Assembly (NCBI GenBank): GCA_012931725.1
Contig: CM022946.1
Span: 51,062,626 to 51,126,625 of the forward strand
From: Litsea cubeba
Taxonomy: Eukaryota; Streptophyta; Magnoliopsida; Laurales; Lauraceae
Reading direction: 5' to 3'
DNA: 64,000 nt
Positions within the stretch are counted from its first letter, which is position 1. Each line of letters starts with the position of its first letter. Under the pieces are notes generated by a model. That model saw nothing but the letters and a program-made list of their open reading frames with translations, did no database searches and had not been told where the DNA came from. Of this stretch, positions 20,101-29,014 are shown piece after piece. A program made the position numbers and the translations under genes.

Positions 20101-20761
20101 CGTATGCAACTTTAGCAAAAGAAGGTCGGGTGATCAATTTTCCTTGTGAATACGGTGTACATAAGTACCCACTAGGTAGGGTCAATTGATGGTTCTCTAA
20201 AGAATGCCCAAAGGAGTTATCTACAATTTTTCTCAACATAGTAGCCCCAGGGTGACCTAACCTATCATGCCATAGCTGTAAAGTCTTCGGATCACTAAGC
20301 TTCGGGCTTAGTTTAAGCTTCGGGCTTAACTTTGTTGTTTTGCTCATAACCGAATGTGATTCAACATTTAAGATTGTCATGTAATATAACCCTGAGGAGA
20401 GTGCACTTAATTTTTCTAGTATTTGCTTCTGGCTTCCAATACTAGTAACAATGCATAAGAATTCCTTGTTACCTTCACTTACAGTCTCAATGTGGTACCC
20501 ATTCATTCTGATGTCTTTGAAACTAATCAAGTTTCTTCGGGAACTATTTGAGAACAAAGCATCTTTAATGAATAAGTGGGTACCATTAGGTAACATTATG
20601 TGGGCTCTTCCGGAGCCTTCAATTATTTGCACAGGCCCAGCTATGGTTGATACCTTTCGTGGAATAAACATCAATTCTGAGAAAAATTTCTGATTTTTCA
20701 GAATGGTGTGTGTTGTGGCACTATCTACCAAACAAAGATTGTCCTCAGTTCCATGATCCAT
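17183..20761 (-). CDS. copia Pol: protease, integrase, reverse transcriptase, RNase H (1192 aa)
   Basis: One open frame. Protease site LVDSATTHTI lies at residues 11-20 (DSA form). A GAG-pre-integrase block LWHDRLGHPGATML follows. The integrase core shows GDICGP, RLDNAGEF and NGLAES (D, D, E). The RT shows VTAYLYGD and the YVDD box, then the RNase H blocks GYADSGYLSD, ATSSNHAE and EDNEACIK. The frame ends near SNNLADLFTKSLP. The integrase zinc-binding site reads CTPYSQGK where the family has CxxC, so the second cysteine is Tyr and the HHCC finger may not fold. A stop lies just upstream of the ATG at 20761, so gag and pol are not fused. Otherwise the frame looks functional. Confidence 0.93.
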   Translation of the reverse strand: MDHGTEDNLCLVDSATTHTILKNQKFFSELMFIPRKVSTIAGPVQIIEGSGRAHIMLPNGTHLFIKDALFSNSSRRNLISFKDIRMNGYHIETVSEGNKEFLCIVTSIGSQKQILEKLSALSSGLYYMTILNVESHSVMSKTTKLSPKLKLSPKLSDPKTLQLWHDRLGHPGATMLRKIVDNSFGHSLENHQLTLPSGYLCTPYSQGKLITRPSFAKVAYESPSFLQRIQGDICGPINPPSGPFRYFMVLIDASTRWSDVCLLSTRNIAFARLLTQIIKLRAHFPDSPIKSIRLDNAGEFTSQVFDDFCSSIGIVVEHPVPHVHTQNGLAESMIKRIQLISRTLLMQSKLSVSAWGHAVLHASMLIRLRPTAYHQFSPAQLTSGHQPNISHLRKFGCAVQVPIPPPKRTKMGPQRRLGIYVGYDSPSIIRYLEPMTGDVFTARFPDCQFDETIFPPLGGDNIVPVERPVPEERRELTWNTSTLSHLDPRTSQCENEVRRIVHLQEIANRLPDAFNDAAKVTKSHVPAMNTPARINVPVGQSQNTTAKESAIRQKRGRPIGSKDSAPRKRRNEQSSSCPPEEARNTLEEVPPEEARNAPEEVMTKFVLSRIMEVPGETLEAPEEAPVPDNEEISIFYNYSKERWNRNDIVIDDAFAYAIATQISKVNDDDDWDTEPRSINECRQRNDWPKWESAIKAELESLNKRGVFGPIVQTPKDVNHVGYKWVFVRKRNEMNEITRYKARLVAQGFLQKPGIDYEETYSPVIDTTTFRYLISLAVSQNLEMRLMDVVTAYLYGDLDTRIHMKIPEGFPLPEAKPRSTYSIQLRRSLYGLKQSGRMWYNRLSEYLSKKGYANDPICPCLFIKKFMKGFAILAVYVDDINLVGTPEELEETADCLKKEFEMKDLGKTRFCLGLQIERNSNGMLVHQSNYAEKVLKRFGMDKAHPLSTPMVVRSLDTQKDPYRPIEKNEKVLGQEVPYLSAIGALMYLAQCTRPDIAFSVNLLARYSSAPTQRHWVGIKHILRYLRGTTDLGIFYSYNPIDSSFTGYADSGYLSDPHKGRLQTGYVFLNGNAAISWRSTKQTLVATSSNHAEILALYEASRECVWLRSLIQHVRSSCQLPSIAGIPNVIYEDNEACIKQIREGFIKGDKTKHIAPKFFFTHELQKNNEIEVKQVCSSNNLADLFTKSLPKSVF

Positions 20762-20764
20762 ACC

Positions 20765-21220
20765 TTAAACAAAATAATAAAACAATATAACTATGCAATC
20801 ATATGATAAAATTGAAATAATTAAACCATTCATTAGGACATGAAATAAATAAATAAAAAGAAGTTTAAGCAACATGCATCTCAAAAGAATAAAAAAAAAT
20901 TTAAGTTTGTAAAGTTTATTGGCCTTCTGGGCAGCTGGTAGTATGACCATCTTCTGGTGATCATATCTATCCTTCAGGGATTTCCATAGGCCTGCTGGGT
21001 CTTCTTCAGTAAGGTATTCATGTTTGAGATCTTCATGTATGTGATGACGCAGGAAGATGAGGGCTAATGCCTTTTCCTCTGGGGACATCTTGTTACCTTC
21101 CTTTATAGTCTCTCCTAGTTTCTTGGATTGCAAGTGGATTTTAGCATCCAATTGCCAAGATAAATAATTGTCCCCATTTATGTTAAGTGCTTTAAAGTCA
21201 ATTTTAGCCAAATTTGACAT
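20765..21220 (-). pseudogene. Truncated copia Gag N-terminal part
   Basis: The frame begins MSNLAKIDFKALNINGDNY near 21220 and follows the copia gag pattern to DRYDHQKMVILPAAQ at about 20925. It then turns into unrelated AT-rich codons and stops. The C-terminal half of gag, including the CCHC zinc knuckle, is absent. The stretch 20762-20925 is AT-rich with a TTTGTTTAAGG end, so it could have been mistaken for an intron. No splice pair that restores gag is visible. Confidence 0.8.
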
Positions 21221-21360
21221 CTTGCAGGAACTGTAATATGAAATATATATGAAGTTATCAGTGTGCATATAATGATAAAAAAAATATTAACATCAAAAGT
21301 AATTAAGAAAGGAATTTAAACATGGAAAAATAAAAATTTAACATGTTCTCATATTTGAGA

Positions 21361-21680
21361 ATCAGAACTGCTGGTTCTGTCAAGACTTCAGGCTTGATTT
21401 AGAACTTCAGGTTCATAATACATGAAATTAGAACTTCAGGTTCTGTCAAATCTTCAGGTTTGGGGTAAAACGTCTGGTTCTAACAAGTGATCAGAACTTC
21501 TAGTTCTATCAAAAACTTCAGGTTTAATTTCATGGCTTTATAATTTATATGGATTGTTGAATCAAAAACTTCAGGTTTTGATTTATTGATACGAATCTTC
21601 AGGTTCATATCATTATTCCAACTTCTACTGGTCCATGAATATGTGAACTTCAGGTTCACTTTTAGAACTTCTGGTTCTCT
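21361..21680. repeat. Leader minisatellite 1 (AGAACTTCAGGTTCT-type)
   Basis: At least ten imperfect copies of a short unit around GAACTTCAGGTTC occur between the copia primer site and gag, separated by variable AT-rich spacers. The core unit is partly self-complementary. Confidence 0.85.
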
Positions 21681-21896
21681 TTCTTTTTTCTTTTTCTTTT
21701 TTTTTTATAATCAATTTATAGCATTAATAAATTTAAATAAAAAATCGTGCAAGATAATGAATAGTAACCAAACACTATAATGACAGTAAAATAAATATCA
21801 TAAATTAATTTTATGTATTCTAATATGTTGGATTTGAACTATGGTTTGGATACTACTTACTGTATTTAAAGAAAAATATTACTCTTTTCTGAAATC

Positions 21897-22085
21897 CACG
21901 CTGGGAAGGATTTTGCGATGGAAATCCGCGCTGGGAAGGAATCCGCCCAGGGAATCTGCGATGGAAATCCGCACTGGGAAGGAATCTGGGATGGGAATCC
22001 GCGCTAGGAAGGAATCTGCACAGGGAATCCGCGATGAAAATCCGCGCAGGGAAGGAGTTTGCGATGAAAATCCACGCAGGGAATG
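21897..22085. repeat. Leader minisatellite 2 (GGGAAGGAATCCGCG-type)
   Basis: About eight degenerate copies of a GC-richer unit built from AATCCGCGCTGGGAAGG and GATGGAAATCCGC, directly downstream of the primer site in the sense direction. Confidence 0.85.
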
Positions 22086-22130
22086 ATTTCTTCTCTTTGG
22101 GCAAGAAGACCTGGTTTTCTTCCTTCTCTT

Positions 22131-22150
22131 AGAGCTTCGTGCTGATAACG
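22131..22150 (-). other. Primer-binding-site region of young copia
   Basis: The minus strand reads CGTTATCAGCACGAAGCTCT directly after the 5' LTR. This differs from the initiator-Met type TGGTATCAGAGC seen in the other elements here. I have not assigned the tRNA. Confidence 0.7.
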
Positions 22151-22344
22151 TGTTATAAAAGAGAGAGACCAAGAGAAAGAAGATTAGAGGGAGAAGAGAG
22201 AGCCTTTCTGATATCTCATTAACTGTGTCTAAATACATAGGGAGAGAGCCTATTTATAGGCAAAGTAAACTAAAAGGAGGAACCCTAATTCTAACCCTAT
22301 CTTATCACAAGTGGGCATCCACCCAAGATCCATATCTTATAACA
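22151..22344 (-). repeat. 5' LTR of young copia (right)
   Basis: 194 bp, identical by eye to 16653-16846. A TATAAATAGG box on the minus strand at 22249-22258 would drive transcription of the element. Confidence 0.95.
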
Positions 22345-23318
22345 CATATTACATTATTCAAGGATATGTTGTATAAGATAATCTTTTGTTATAAAATTTT
22401 TTTTATTTAGAAAGAACTCATGGGCAACTATTAATTATAGTAGCTCACTATAAGTTTTAACATTTAATGATCCTCATTGCAACTATGAATCCTAATATTA
22501 CATTGGCCTCACAATACTTACAAATTTAATGTGGGGTCCTATAACCATATCACAATTACATGGTCATTTTTAATTATCAATATTATGAGGGTCTTATTAA
22601 TGTCACACTAGAGACCCTTCATCATGATTACCAACATTAGGTGGGTCCCATACTATCAAAATTAGCTGAGTTTCTAATTAATTACCAAAATTGAATTGTG
22701 TGATTGTAGTTAGAAGTTTGTCATCATTAAATTGATCCCACTATTTGATAGGTCCCCTTGTGTTAGTATGACTACAAATATCAAATGGGTCCCATAATGA
22801 TTTCTCATAGATAGATTCATCAATGATGCTTGGCATTAGATAAGGTTTTACCAAAAAAAATAAAAAAAAAATAGATAGGCTCATTTGTGATAATCACCAT
22901 TAGATGTATTACACTATGGCTATCAACATTTGGTGGACCTACCTTAATCAAACAGTATTGCTTGGATCTCAAGGTTTTAACATTTAATCATGTGATTTTT
23001 TAACAATAGTGGGTCCTACCATGATTATTAACACATGTGATTACTAATTAGTGGGTCCTGCATTGGGTCAATTGATTACTTTCATTCCGTTTTTTATTTA
23101 GTATATCATCTTGTGAGTTTTTTTTATAAATTGCCAAACACTTCAAAGGTATATTGAAATTTGTAAAAATCGCCAAACACCATAAGTGACACTATATAAT
23201 AATATGATACTATTTTATTCTATGATAATGAAATCTTACAATATTTAAACTTGTTGACATTAGATTATGTAGTTATCCAAACACCTCCTTAAGTTTTGCC
23301 CAGATTTTAAATTAGGAT

Positions 23319-23427
23319 AAAATAAAACTCACATTTTAAATTAGGTATTAAGTTTTTATTTATATTTCAAATGAGGACTTAAGTTTTCATTTATGTTTCA
23401 AATCAGGCTATCCGGTAATAAAATTAG
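23319..23427 (+). repeat. 109-bp direct repeat, left copy
   Basis: Runs from AAAATAAAACTCACATTTT to ATAAAATTAG. It matches 62573-62681 at all but about four positions. Internally it has two copies of a roughly 34-bp unit (CTTAAGTTTTYATTTAT...TTTCAAAT). Its last nine bases are the target duplication of the MULE at 23428. Confidence 0.85.
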
Positions 23428-24206
23428 GAGGAATTTACCTGGTATAGCCTTGTAGGATCCTATACCACTTCGGAGGTGTTGTATTTACCATGGATACGGA
23501 CAAGGCTCTACATGTGCGTTTTTATTTTATTTTTTATCGTTTAGCGAATGTATGGTCGATATCGACCATTATGCAGGAATCAAAATAAAAATTGGGTTTT
23601 TCAGGATGGAGAAGAGGGGAGGAGGAGGAGGGGGGAGGAGGAAGAGATGACGAGAGGGTCTGCTCATCTTCAAGTGGATGTCCCTTAAGTCACGATATCA
23701 TAACTTTTTAACATTTTTCAATACATTTCTTCTTCAAATGGATGTCCCGGTGGATGGAAGAAATGGCGAGAGGGTCTGCTCATCTTCTACAATGGCCCAT
23801 GAGAAACCCATTTCAAGTGATTCAGTGAAACAGAGAACACGAGAACTAGCATGTTAGAACTTGGCAAATCCAATTCATTCCAAAAACATGATTTTTACAG
23901 CCAAACCCGTTTCAAGTAAAATGAGATTTTTACACCAAAACTCATTTCAAGTGATCAAGAGATTTTTCAAGCCAAACCCGTTTTGATTACAGAAATGGGA
24001 ATTTTACAACCAACCCCATTTCAAGTGAAATGGGATTTTTGAAGCCAAACCCATTTCAAGTGATCAAGGGAGCTTTGCAGACAAACACATTTTGATTACA
24101 GGAGGCTACCTCCTCCTCCTCCCATCTTCTCCATCTTAAAAAACCCAATTTTTATTGCATGATACCAGCATATAGTTCCAATGTAAGTGGAAACAACTCT
24201 AAGTTC
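23428..24206. repeat. Left TIR of the MULE
   Basis: Inverted copy of 27138-27936, with scattered substitutions and small indels. It includes the palindrome GGTCGATATCGACC near 23552, a GA/GGA-rich run near 23610, and imperfect internal repeats of CAAACCCRTTTCAAGTG at 23800-24085. Confidence 0.88.
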
Positions 24207-24302
24207 TTGTAACTCATCTTCAAATTTAACATTCATAACTGAAAGTTGTTCTATCACTCCTTGAAACTCATTCAAATGATTGGAAATTGATTGATGATAT
24301 TT
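24196..24302 (-). pseudogene. Antisense copia gag fragment
   Basis: The minus strand encodes NHLNEFQGVIEQLSVMNVKF followed by EDELQELR. This matches the HLNEFxxxxxQL...F.DE pattern of copia gag-polypeptide domains. It overlaps the inner edge of the left TIR and points opposite to the adjacent copia pieces, showing rearrangement. Confidence 0.65.
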
Positions 24303-24344
24303 TATTTGTGGTTTGCATATTCTTCCATTGCTTGTGTTCAATTG

Positions 24345-26420
24345 ATCCTCATAGGTTCGCTCAAGGGGGAAAAGGTGTTTGTTGTTTCCAAGCTTTTTCC
24401 CAACATAGTGGTATCAGAGCGCAAGGTTCACCTTCAAGGTGTTTGATAAAATTCTTGTGTGAACAATGGAACAAAGTTTGAACATAATGGTTAGTTTAAA
24501 TGGAAGAAATTATCATGTTTGGAAGGGTAAGATGGAAGACCTTCTGTATGTGAAGCGTTGGCATCTACCGATGTTCGGTGAAAACAAACCCGACAACATG
24601 ACCGATGCCGATTGGGCTCTTGGGCTTATTAGCTAAGAAGAATTTACTCTCTGGAATGAAGAGTGCAAAGCTTGAGAAGTGTGTACATTGTTTGGCAGGA
24701 AAACAAAGTTGAGTTTCATTCAAAAGTCGCCCTCCTTTTAAAAAATCAGATTTATTAGAATTGGTACATTCAGATGTTTGCAGTCCAATAAAACCTTTAA
24801 CACTTGGTGGTGCAGCTTATTTTGTGACCTTCATTGATGACCATTCAAAAAAACTTTGGGTTTATTTCTTGAAGACGAAGGACCAAGTGTTAGACGTATT
24901 CAAGCAGTTTCAAGCTTCAGTAGAGAGACAGACAGGGAAGAAGTTGAAATGCATCCGATCAGATAACGGTGGTGAGTACATCGGACCATTTGATGAGTAC
25001 TGCAGACAACAGGGTATTCGACATCAAAAGACACCTCCTAAAACACCTCAGTTGAATGGTGTGGCAGAAAGAATGAACAGAACATTGGTTGAGAGAGTAA
25101 GGTGCCTGATTTCAGATGCCAAATTGCCAAAATCTTTTTAGGGTGAGGCTTTGAATACAATGGCACATGTTATTAATTTATCTCCCATTGTTGCTTTGGA
25201 TGGTGATGTGCCGGACAGAGTTTGGTTTGGCAAGGATATCTCCTATGACCATTTGAGAGTATTTGGTTGCAAAGCTTTTGTTCATGTTCCAAGGGATGAG
25301 AGGTCCAAGTTGGATGCCAAGACGCGAGAATGCATTTTTCTTGGCTATGGTTCTGATGAGTTCGGTTACAGACTTTATGATCCAATTGAGAAGAAAATTG
25401 TGAGAAGTAGAGATGTAGTATTTGTTGAGAATCAGACCATAATAGATATTGAGAAGGCAGATAAGACAATTTCTCAAGATTCTGATATACCGATTGAGGT
25501 TGACTCGGTCCCATCCACCAAGTTGTAGAGACAGTTGCATGATCAGATTTATGACGGTACTCGGTATGATGTCCATGATCATATTCAGGATCAAACTCAG
25601 AATGACCAGCAGGGTATAGATGATACTGATGCTCAGGATGGTGATGCTGTTGATGTTCAGCAACATGCACCTACCGATCCACCAGCTACCACTTTAAGAA
25701 GGTCTATCAGAGACCGCCATCCATCCACTAGATACTCTCCTAATGAGTATGTGTTACCGACTGATGCAGGTGAGCCTGAAAGGTTTGAAGAAGCAATGGA
25801 GGATGTGAACAAGAATCAATGAGTTGATGCAATGGAAGATGAGCTAAAGTCATTGCATGACAATCACACCTTTGAGTTAGTGACATTGCCTAAGGGTAAG
25901 AGAGCTTTGAAGAATCGATGGGTTTATAGATTGAAGCATGATGAGAATACTTCACTTCCTCGATACAAAGCTAGATTGGTTGTTAAGGGTTATAGTCAGA
26001 AAAAGGGAATCGACTATGATGAGATCTTCTCACCCATTGTGAAAATGTCCTCAATCCGAGTTGTTTAGGGACTGGCAGCTAGTCTTGATCTTGAGGTTGA
26101 GCAAATAGATGTGAAGACTGCTTTCCTTCATGGTGATTTGGAGGAAGATATATACATGGAGCAGCCAGAGGGTTTCAAAGTGGAAGGTAAAGAGAACTAT
26201 GTTTGTAAGCTAAAGAAAAGCCTATATGGTTTGAAGCAAGCACCGAGACAATGGTATAGAAAGTTTGAGTCTTTTATGGGGGAGCAAGCCTATAAGAAGG
26301 CCGCTTACGATCATTGTGTTTTTATGAAGAAGTTCTCCGAAGATGACTTTATCATTTTACTGCTTTATGTGGATGACATGCTTATAGTTGGTTAAAATGC
26401 TTCGAGGATTGAGAACTGAA
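24345..26420 (+). pseudogene. Dead copia fragment inside the MULE: LTR end, PBS, gag start, integrase, partial RT
   Basis: An LTR end (...CCCAACA) precedes TGGTATCAGAGC at 24409-24420, an initiator-Met-type primer site. Gag begins at 24466 (GRNYHVWKGKMEDLLYVK) but stops near 24634. The gag C-terminus and protease are missing. The integrase core (24740-25528) has HSDVC, RSDNGGEY and NGVAER, with a TAG at 25139. Further stops lie at 25526, 25820 and 26066. The RT part (25835-26395) has KARLVVKGYSQKKGIDYDE, VKTAFLHGDL and LYVDDMLIVG, then a TAA. A few NASRIEN codons follow, and the rest of RT and RNase H is absent. There is no matching 3' LTR, so this is a captured or eroded fragment. Confidence 0.9.
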
Positions 26421-26774
26421 TTGACGTCTGACTCCCCAACAAGATGAGCTTGCTGATTGATGGGCAGACATATCTCCCACTTCCACTTTGATTGAAATGT
26501 ACATATTTTTGAGTAATGTCCTCGTCTTCTTTTTTGTCCTGGATGTAGGACACAATCCAGATAGTGGACAGGATGTAAACTTTTTGGATGTTGTATTGGG
26601 TACATATTGTGTACATTTACCCTTTTTAATGGATTTTTATTTTTGGAACAGAATGGATTCTTGTGTAGAGTTACTTCTGGTGTTATTTAGCAGGTTAATT
26701 TACAGGTTTTGTATCTCCAAACGGAGCACTGATCTTTGACATCATCCTTTTGTTTGCTTATGTTTTAAAGTGGT
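26421..26774. other. MULE interior of unknown origin
   Basis: Between the broken RT and the 66-bp repeats. I recognise no coding sequence here. Confidence 0.6.
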
Positions 26775-26995
26775 CGATATCGACAATAAAAGTGGTCGTT
26801 GCTGACAATGACTGTATTTTTTATGTTTCAGTTATGTTGTCGATATCGACAATAAAAGTAGTCGATACTGATAATGACTGTATTTTTCGTGTTTCAGTTA
26901 TGTTGTCGATATCGACAACTAAAGTGGTCGATACTGACAATGACTATATTTTTTGTGTTTCAGTTATGTTGCCGATATCGACAATAAAAATGTTC
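26775..26995 (+). repeat. 66-bp tandem repeat, four units, in MULE
   Basis: The core CGATATCGACAATAAAA recurs at 26775, 26841, 26907 and 26973, a strict 66-bp period. Units also share GACAATGACTGTATTTTT and GTTTCAGTTATGTTG. The TCGATATCGA palindrome is the one found in both TIRs. Confidence 0.92.
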
Positions 26996-27137
26996 CAATA
27001 AAACTCAACCCTACATGATGTTTTCAGCAACCCCACATGATTTTTTTAGAACTCGACCACACATGATGTTAAAACTTTCAAATTTTTAAATGTGCATCAT
27101 CTAATACCCTAAAAAATCCCGTCATAACTATTCTTAC

Positions 27138-27936
27138 TTAGAATTGTTTCCACTTACAATGGAACTATACGCTGATATTATGCAAACAAAATTGGATTTT
27201 TCAAGATGGAGAAGATGGGAGGAGGAGGAGGAGGAGGTAGCCTCCTGTAATCAAAATGTGTTTATCTGCAAAGCTCCCTTGATCACTTGAAATGGGTTTG
27301 GCTTCAAAAATCCCATTTCACTTGAAATGGGGCTGGCTGTAAAATTCTCATTTCTGTAATCAAAATGGGTTTGACTTGAAAAATCACTTGAAATGAGTTT
27401 TGGTGTAAAAATCCCATTTTACTTGAAATGGGTTTGGCTATAAAAATCATGTTTCTAGAATGACTTGGATTTGCCAAGCTCTAACATGCTAGTTCTCCTA
27501 TTCTCTGTTTCACTGAATCAGTTGAAATGAGTTTCTCATGGGCCATTATAGAAGATGAGCAGACCCTCTCGTCATCTCTTCCATCCACCGGGACATCCAT
27601 TTGAAGAAGAAATGTATTGGAAAATGTTAAAAAGTTGTGATTTTTAACTTAAGAGACATCCACTTGAAGATGAGCAAACCCTCTCGTTATCTCTTCCTCC
27701 TCCCTCCTCCTCCTCCTCCTCCTCACCTCTTCTCCATCTAGAAAAATCCAATTTTTATTTGGGTTCCCGTAGAATGGTCGATATCGACCATAAAAGTGGT
27801 CGATATCGACCATTCGCTAAACGAAAAAAAAATAAAAAATAAAAATGCACATGTAGAGCCTTATCTGTGTCCATGGTAAATACAACACCTCCGAAGTGGT
27901 ATAGGATCCTACAAGGCTCTACCAGGTAAATTCCTC
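27138..27936. repeat. Right TIR of the MULE
   Basis: Inverted partner of the left TIR, ending TACCAGGTAAATTCCTC. It has two GGTCGATATCGACC palindromes near 27777 and 27799, where the left TIR has one. Confidence 0.88.
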
Positions 27937-27945
27937 TAAAATTAG

Positions 27946-28045
27946 TTTTCCTACTTGTACTTTGGTATTTTTGCAGAGTACCCCCTGTACTTTGGTATTT
28001 CGGACTAAACCTACCTATAGTTTTAGTTGACTTGTAAATACAAAC
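27946..28045. repeat. Left arm of the older TIR element
   Basis: Imperfect inverted match to 62440-62572. The best block is GCAGAGTACCCCCT through ACCTACCTATAGTTT. Confidence 0.75.
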
Positions 28046-28970
28046 GGTCGTGACGGAATATAAGAAATGGCGAATTTACCCTTCCATATATAAGATCTTT
28101 ATTCGCGTGTTTTGTTCATTTTCCCATTTTCATATTGTTGTTAGGGTTTACATTGTATGGCGATTTTTGGCAATTTTGGGCGATTACATACTCCCTCATC
28201 TCCACCTCCTGCAACCCATCTCCCTCAACCCATCATCTCACCACACAGAACCCATCTTCCTCCACCACAACCTGCGCAGAACTCTCCATCTCCCCTCTCC
28301 ATTCATCGCCAGACGCACGCAGCACCTCCTTCCTCCTCTTCGCGCCGCCGGACGCCTGCCCCTGCGCAGGTACACACCTCCATCCCCTGCACACCCTTGC
28401 ATGACCTCCGCTCCTTGCACTCCGCCTGCACATACGCACTACCGCCGCACCCTTCTTTCTTTCTTTCTCCCTTTCCTCTCCACATTCTCTTTTTTTTTTC
28501 TTTTTCTTTCCTCACTTCCTCTTCTCTTTCTTTCTTCTCTTCCTCTCTCCACTTCTCCTCCCCTGCATCTCCTTCCTTTCTTTCTTCTCTCCTTTCCCCT
28601 CCCTCTTTCTTCTTTCTTTTTCTTCCTCTTCTCTTCTTCCTCCCAACCACTGCGCTCCCACTACGCAGTCCCTCTCTCTTCTTTCCTTCTCTCCTTCTTA
28701 CTCTTCCCTTGCCACAGCCCCTGTACCCTTTCCAACCCACTTAATTTTTTTGCATGTTTGGCTTCTTTTTGTTGTATCGTTCTGACAGTTTGATATGCTA
28801 CTATCCATCTGATCGAGATATTCATTTTCCCATTTTCGTCCATTTCAAAAGTTTGAACTGATCAACGCATAGCATAGGCTATTAGTAGCCATCTGGCTCA
28901 ATAACCAGGTCTTGCAAGGGACCAGGGCATCCAAATTCAAGACTCTTTCATTCTACATCACAACCCATGA
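28046..28970 (+). other. Pyrimidine-rich region of the older TIR element
   Basis: Strongly C/T-rich from 28190 to 28740. The long frames on both strands here are low-complexity Pro/Ser/Leu or Arg/Glu/Lys runs without family features, and I do not call them genes. It may be a promoter or leader region of the element. Confidence 0.6.
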
Positions 28971-29014
28971 CGGTTTCCCAAATCCCAACCAGCATCACAG
29001 CCCATGGCACCTAC
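28971..29014 (+). pseudogene. Split Ser-Gln-Pro-rich exon, 5' piece (possible transposase tail)
   Basis: Reads in frame from after a TGA at 28968 and encodes SQPASQPMAP before element A interrupts it inside a codon. It continues at 60869. SQP-rich tails are common at the C-termini of plant Mutator-like transposases, but no catalytic part is present. Confidence 0.4.

Larger units (their letters stand above)
16653..22344 (-). mobile_element. Young Ty1/copia element, 194-bp LTRs, CATAT TSD
   Basis: 5692 bp bounded by CATAT at 16648-16652 and 22345-22349. The two 194-bp LTRs (TGTTATAAAAG to CTTATAACA) appear identical base for base, so insertion is recent. The coding strand is minus. Order in the sense direction: LTR, primer site, leader with two minisatellites, truncated gag, pol of 1192 codons with AP-IN-RT-RH order, polypurine tract, LTR. 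It is inserted in the Tourist-like element in the syntaxin promoter. Confidence 0.95.
16506..23288. mobile_element. Tourist/PIF-Harbinger-like element (TTA TSD) split by a copia element
   Basis: TTA lies at 16503-16505 and 23289-23291. Ends are GGGGGGTGTTTGGA at the left and, read on the minus strand, GGAGGTGTTTGGA at the right. Without the copia insert the element is about 1.1 kb. The right arm (22350-23288) is AT-rich and non-coding, with degenerate repeats around GTGGGTCCCA and ACCAACATTAG. It shares AAAAATCGCCAAACA and ATTTTATTCT with the element at 6220-7111. Confidence 0.75.
23428..27936. mobile_element. Mutator-like element with long TIRs, carrying copia sequence
   Basis: 4509 bp flanked by TAAAATTAG at 23419-23427 and 27937-27945. 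The 9-bp duplication is the hallmark of Mutator-like elements. The TIRs (23428-24206 and 27138-27936) start GAGGAATTTACCTGGTA and pair over roughly 0.8 kb. No MURA transposase frame is present, so it is non-autonomous. The interior holds an antisense copia gag piece, a sense copia LTR end with primer site, gag start, integrase and RT pieces, and a 66-bp tandem repeat. Confidence 0.9.

Noticed and set aside
20762..20925. Possible intron between gag and pol of the young copia
   Set aside because: The right end looks like an acceptor, but no donor restores the missing gag half; a deletion with filler sequence explains it better.
21853..22238. Frames over the leader minisatellite of the young copia
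   Set aside because: The periodic Arg/Ile/Ser-rich products result from the tandem repeat; no gag similarity.
25173..25670. Two minus-strand frames of about 165 codons
   Set aside because: They are shadows of the copia integrase and RT fragments on the plus strand; the His/Gln-rich product mirrors Asp-rich sense codons.
28050..28793. Long overlapping frames (up to 247 codons) on both strands
   Set aside because: The region is a C/T-rich low-complexity tract; the products are Pro/Ser/Leu or Arg/Glu/Lys runs without conserved motifs, and they exist only because stop codons are rare in such sequence.
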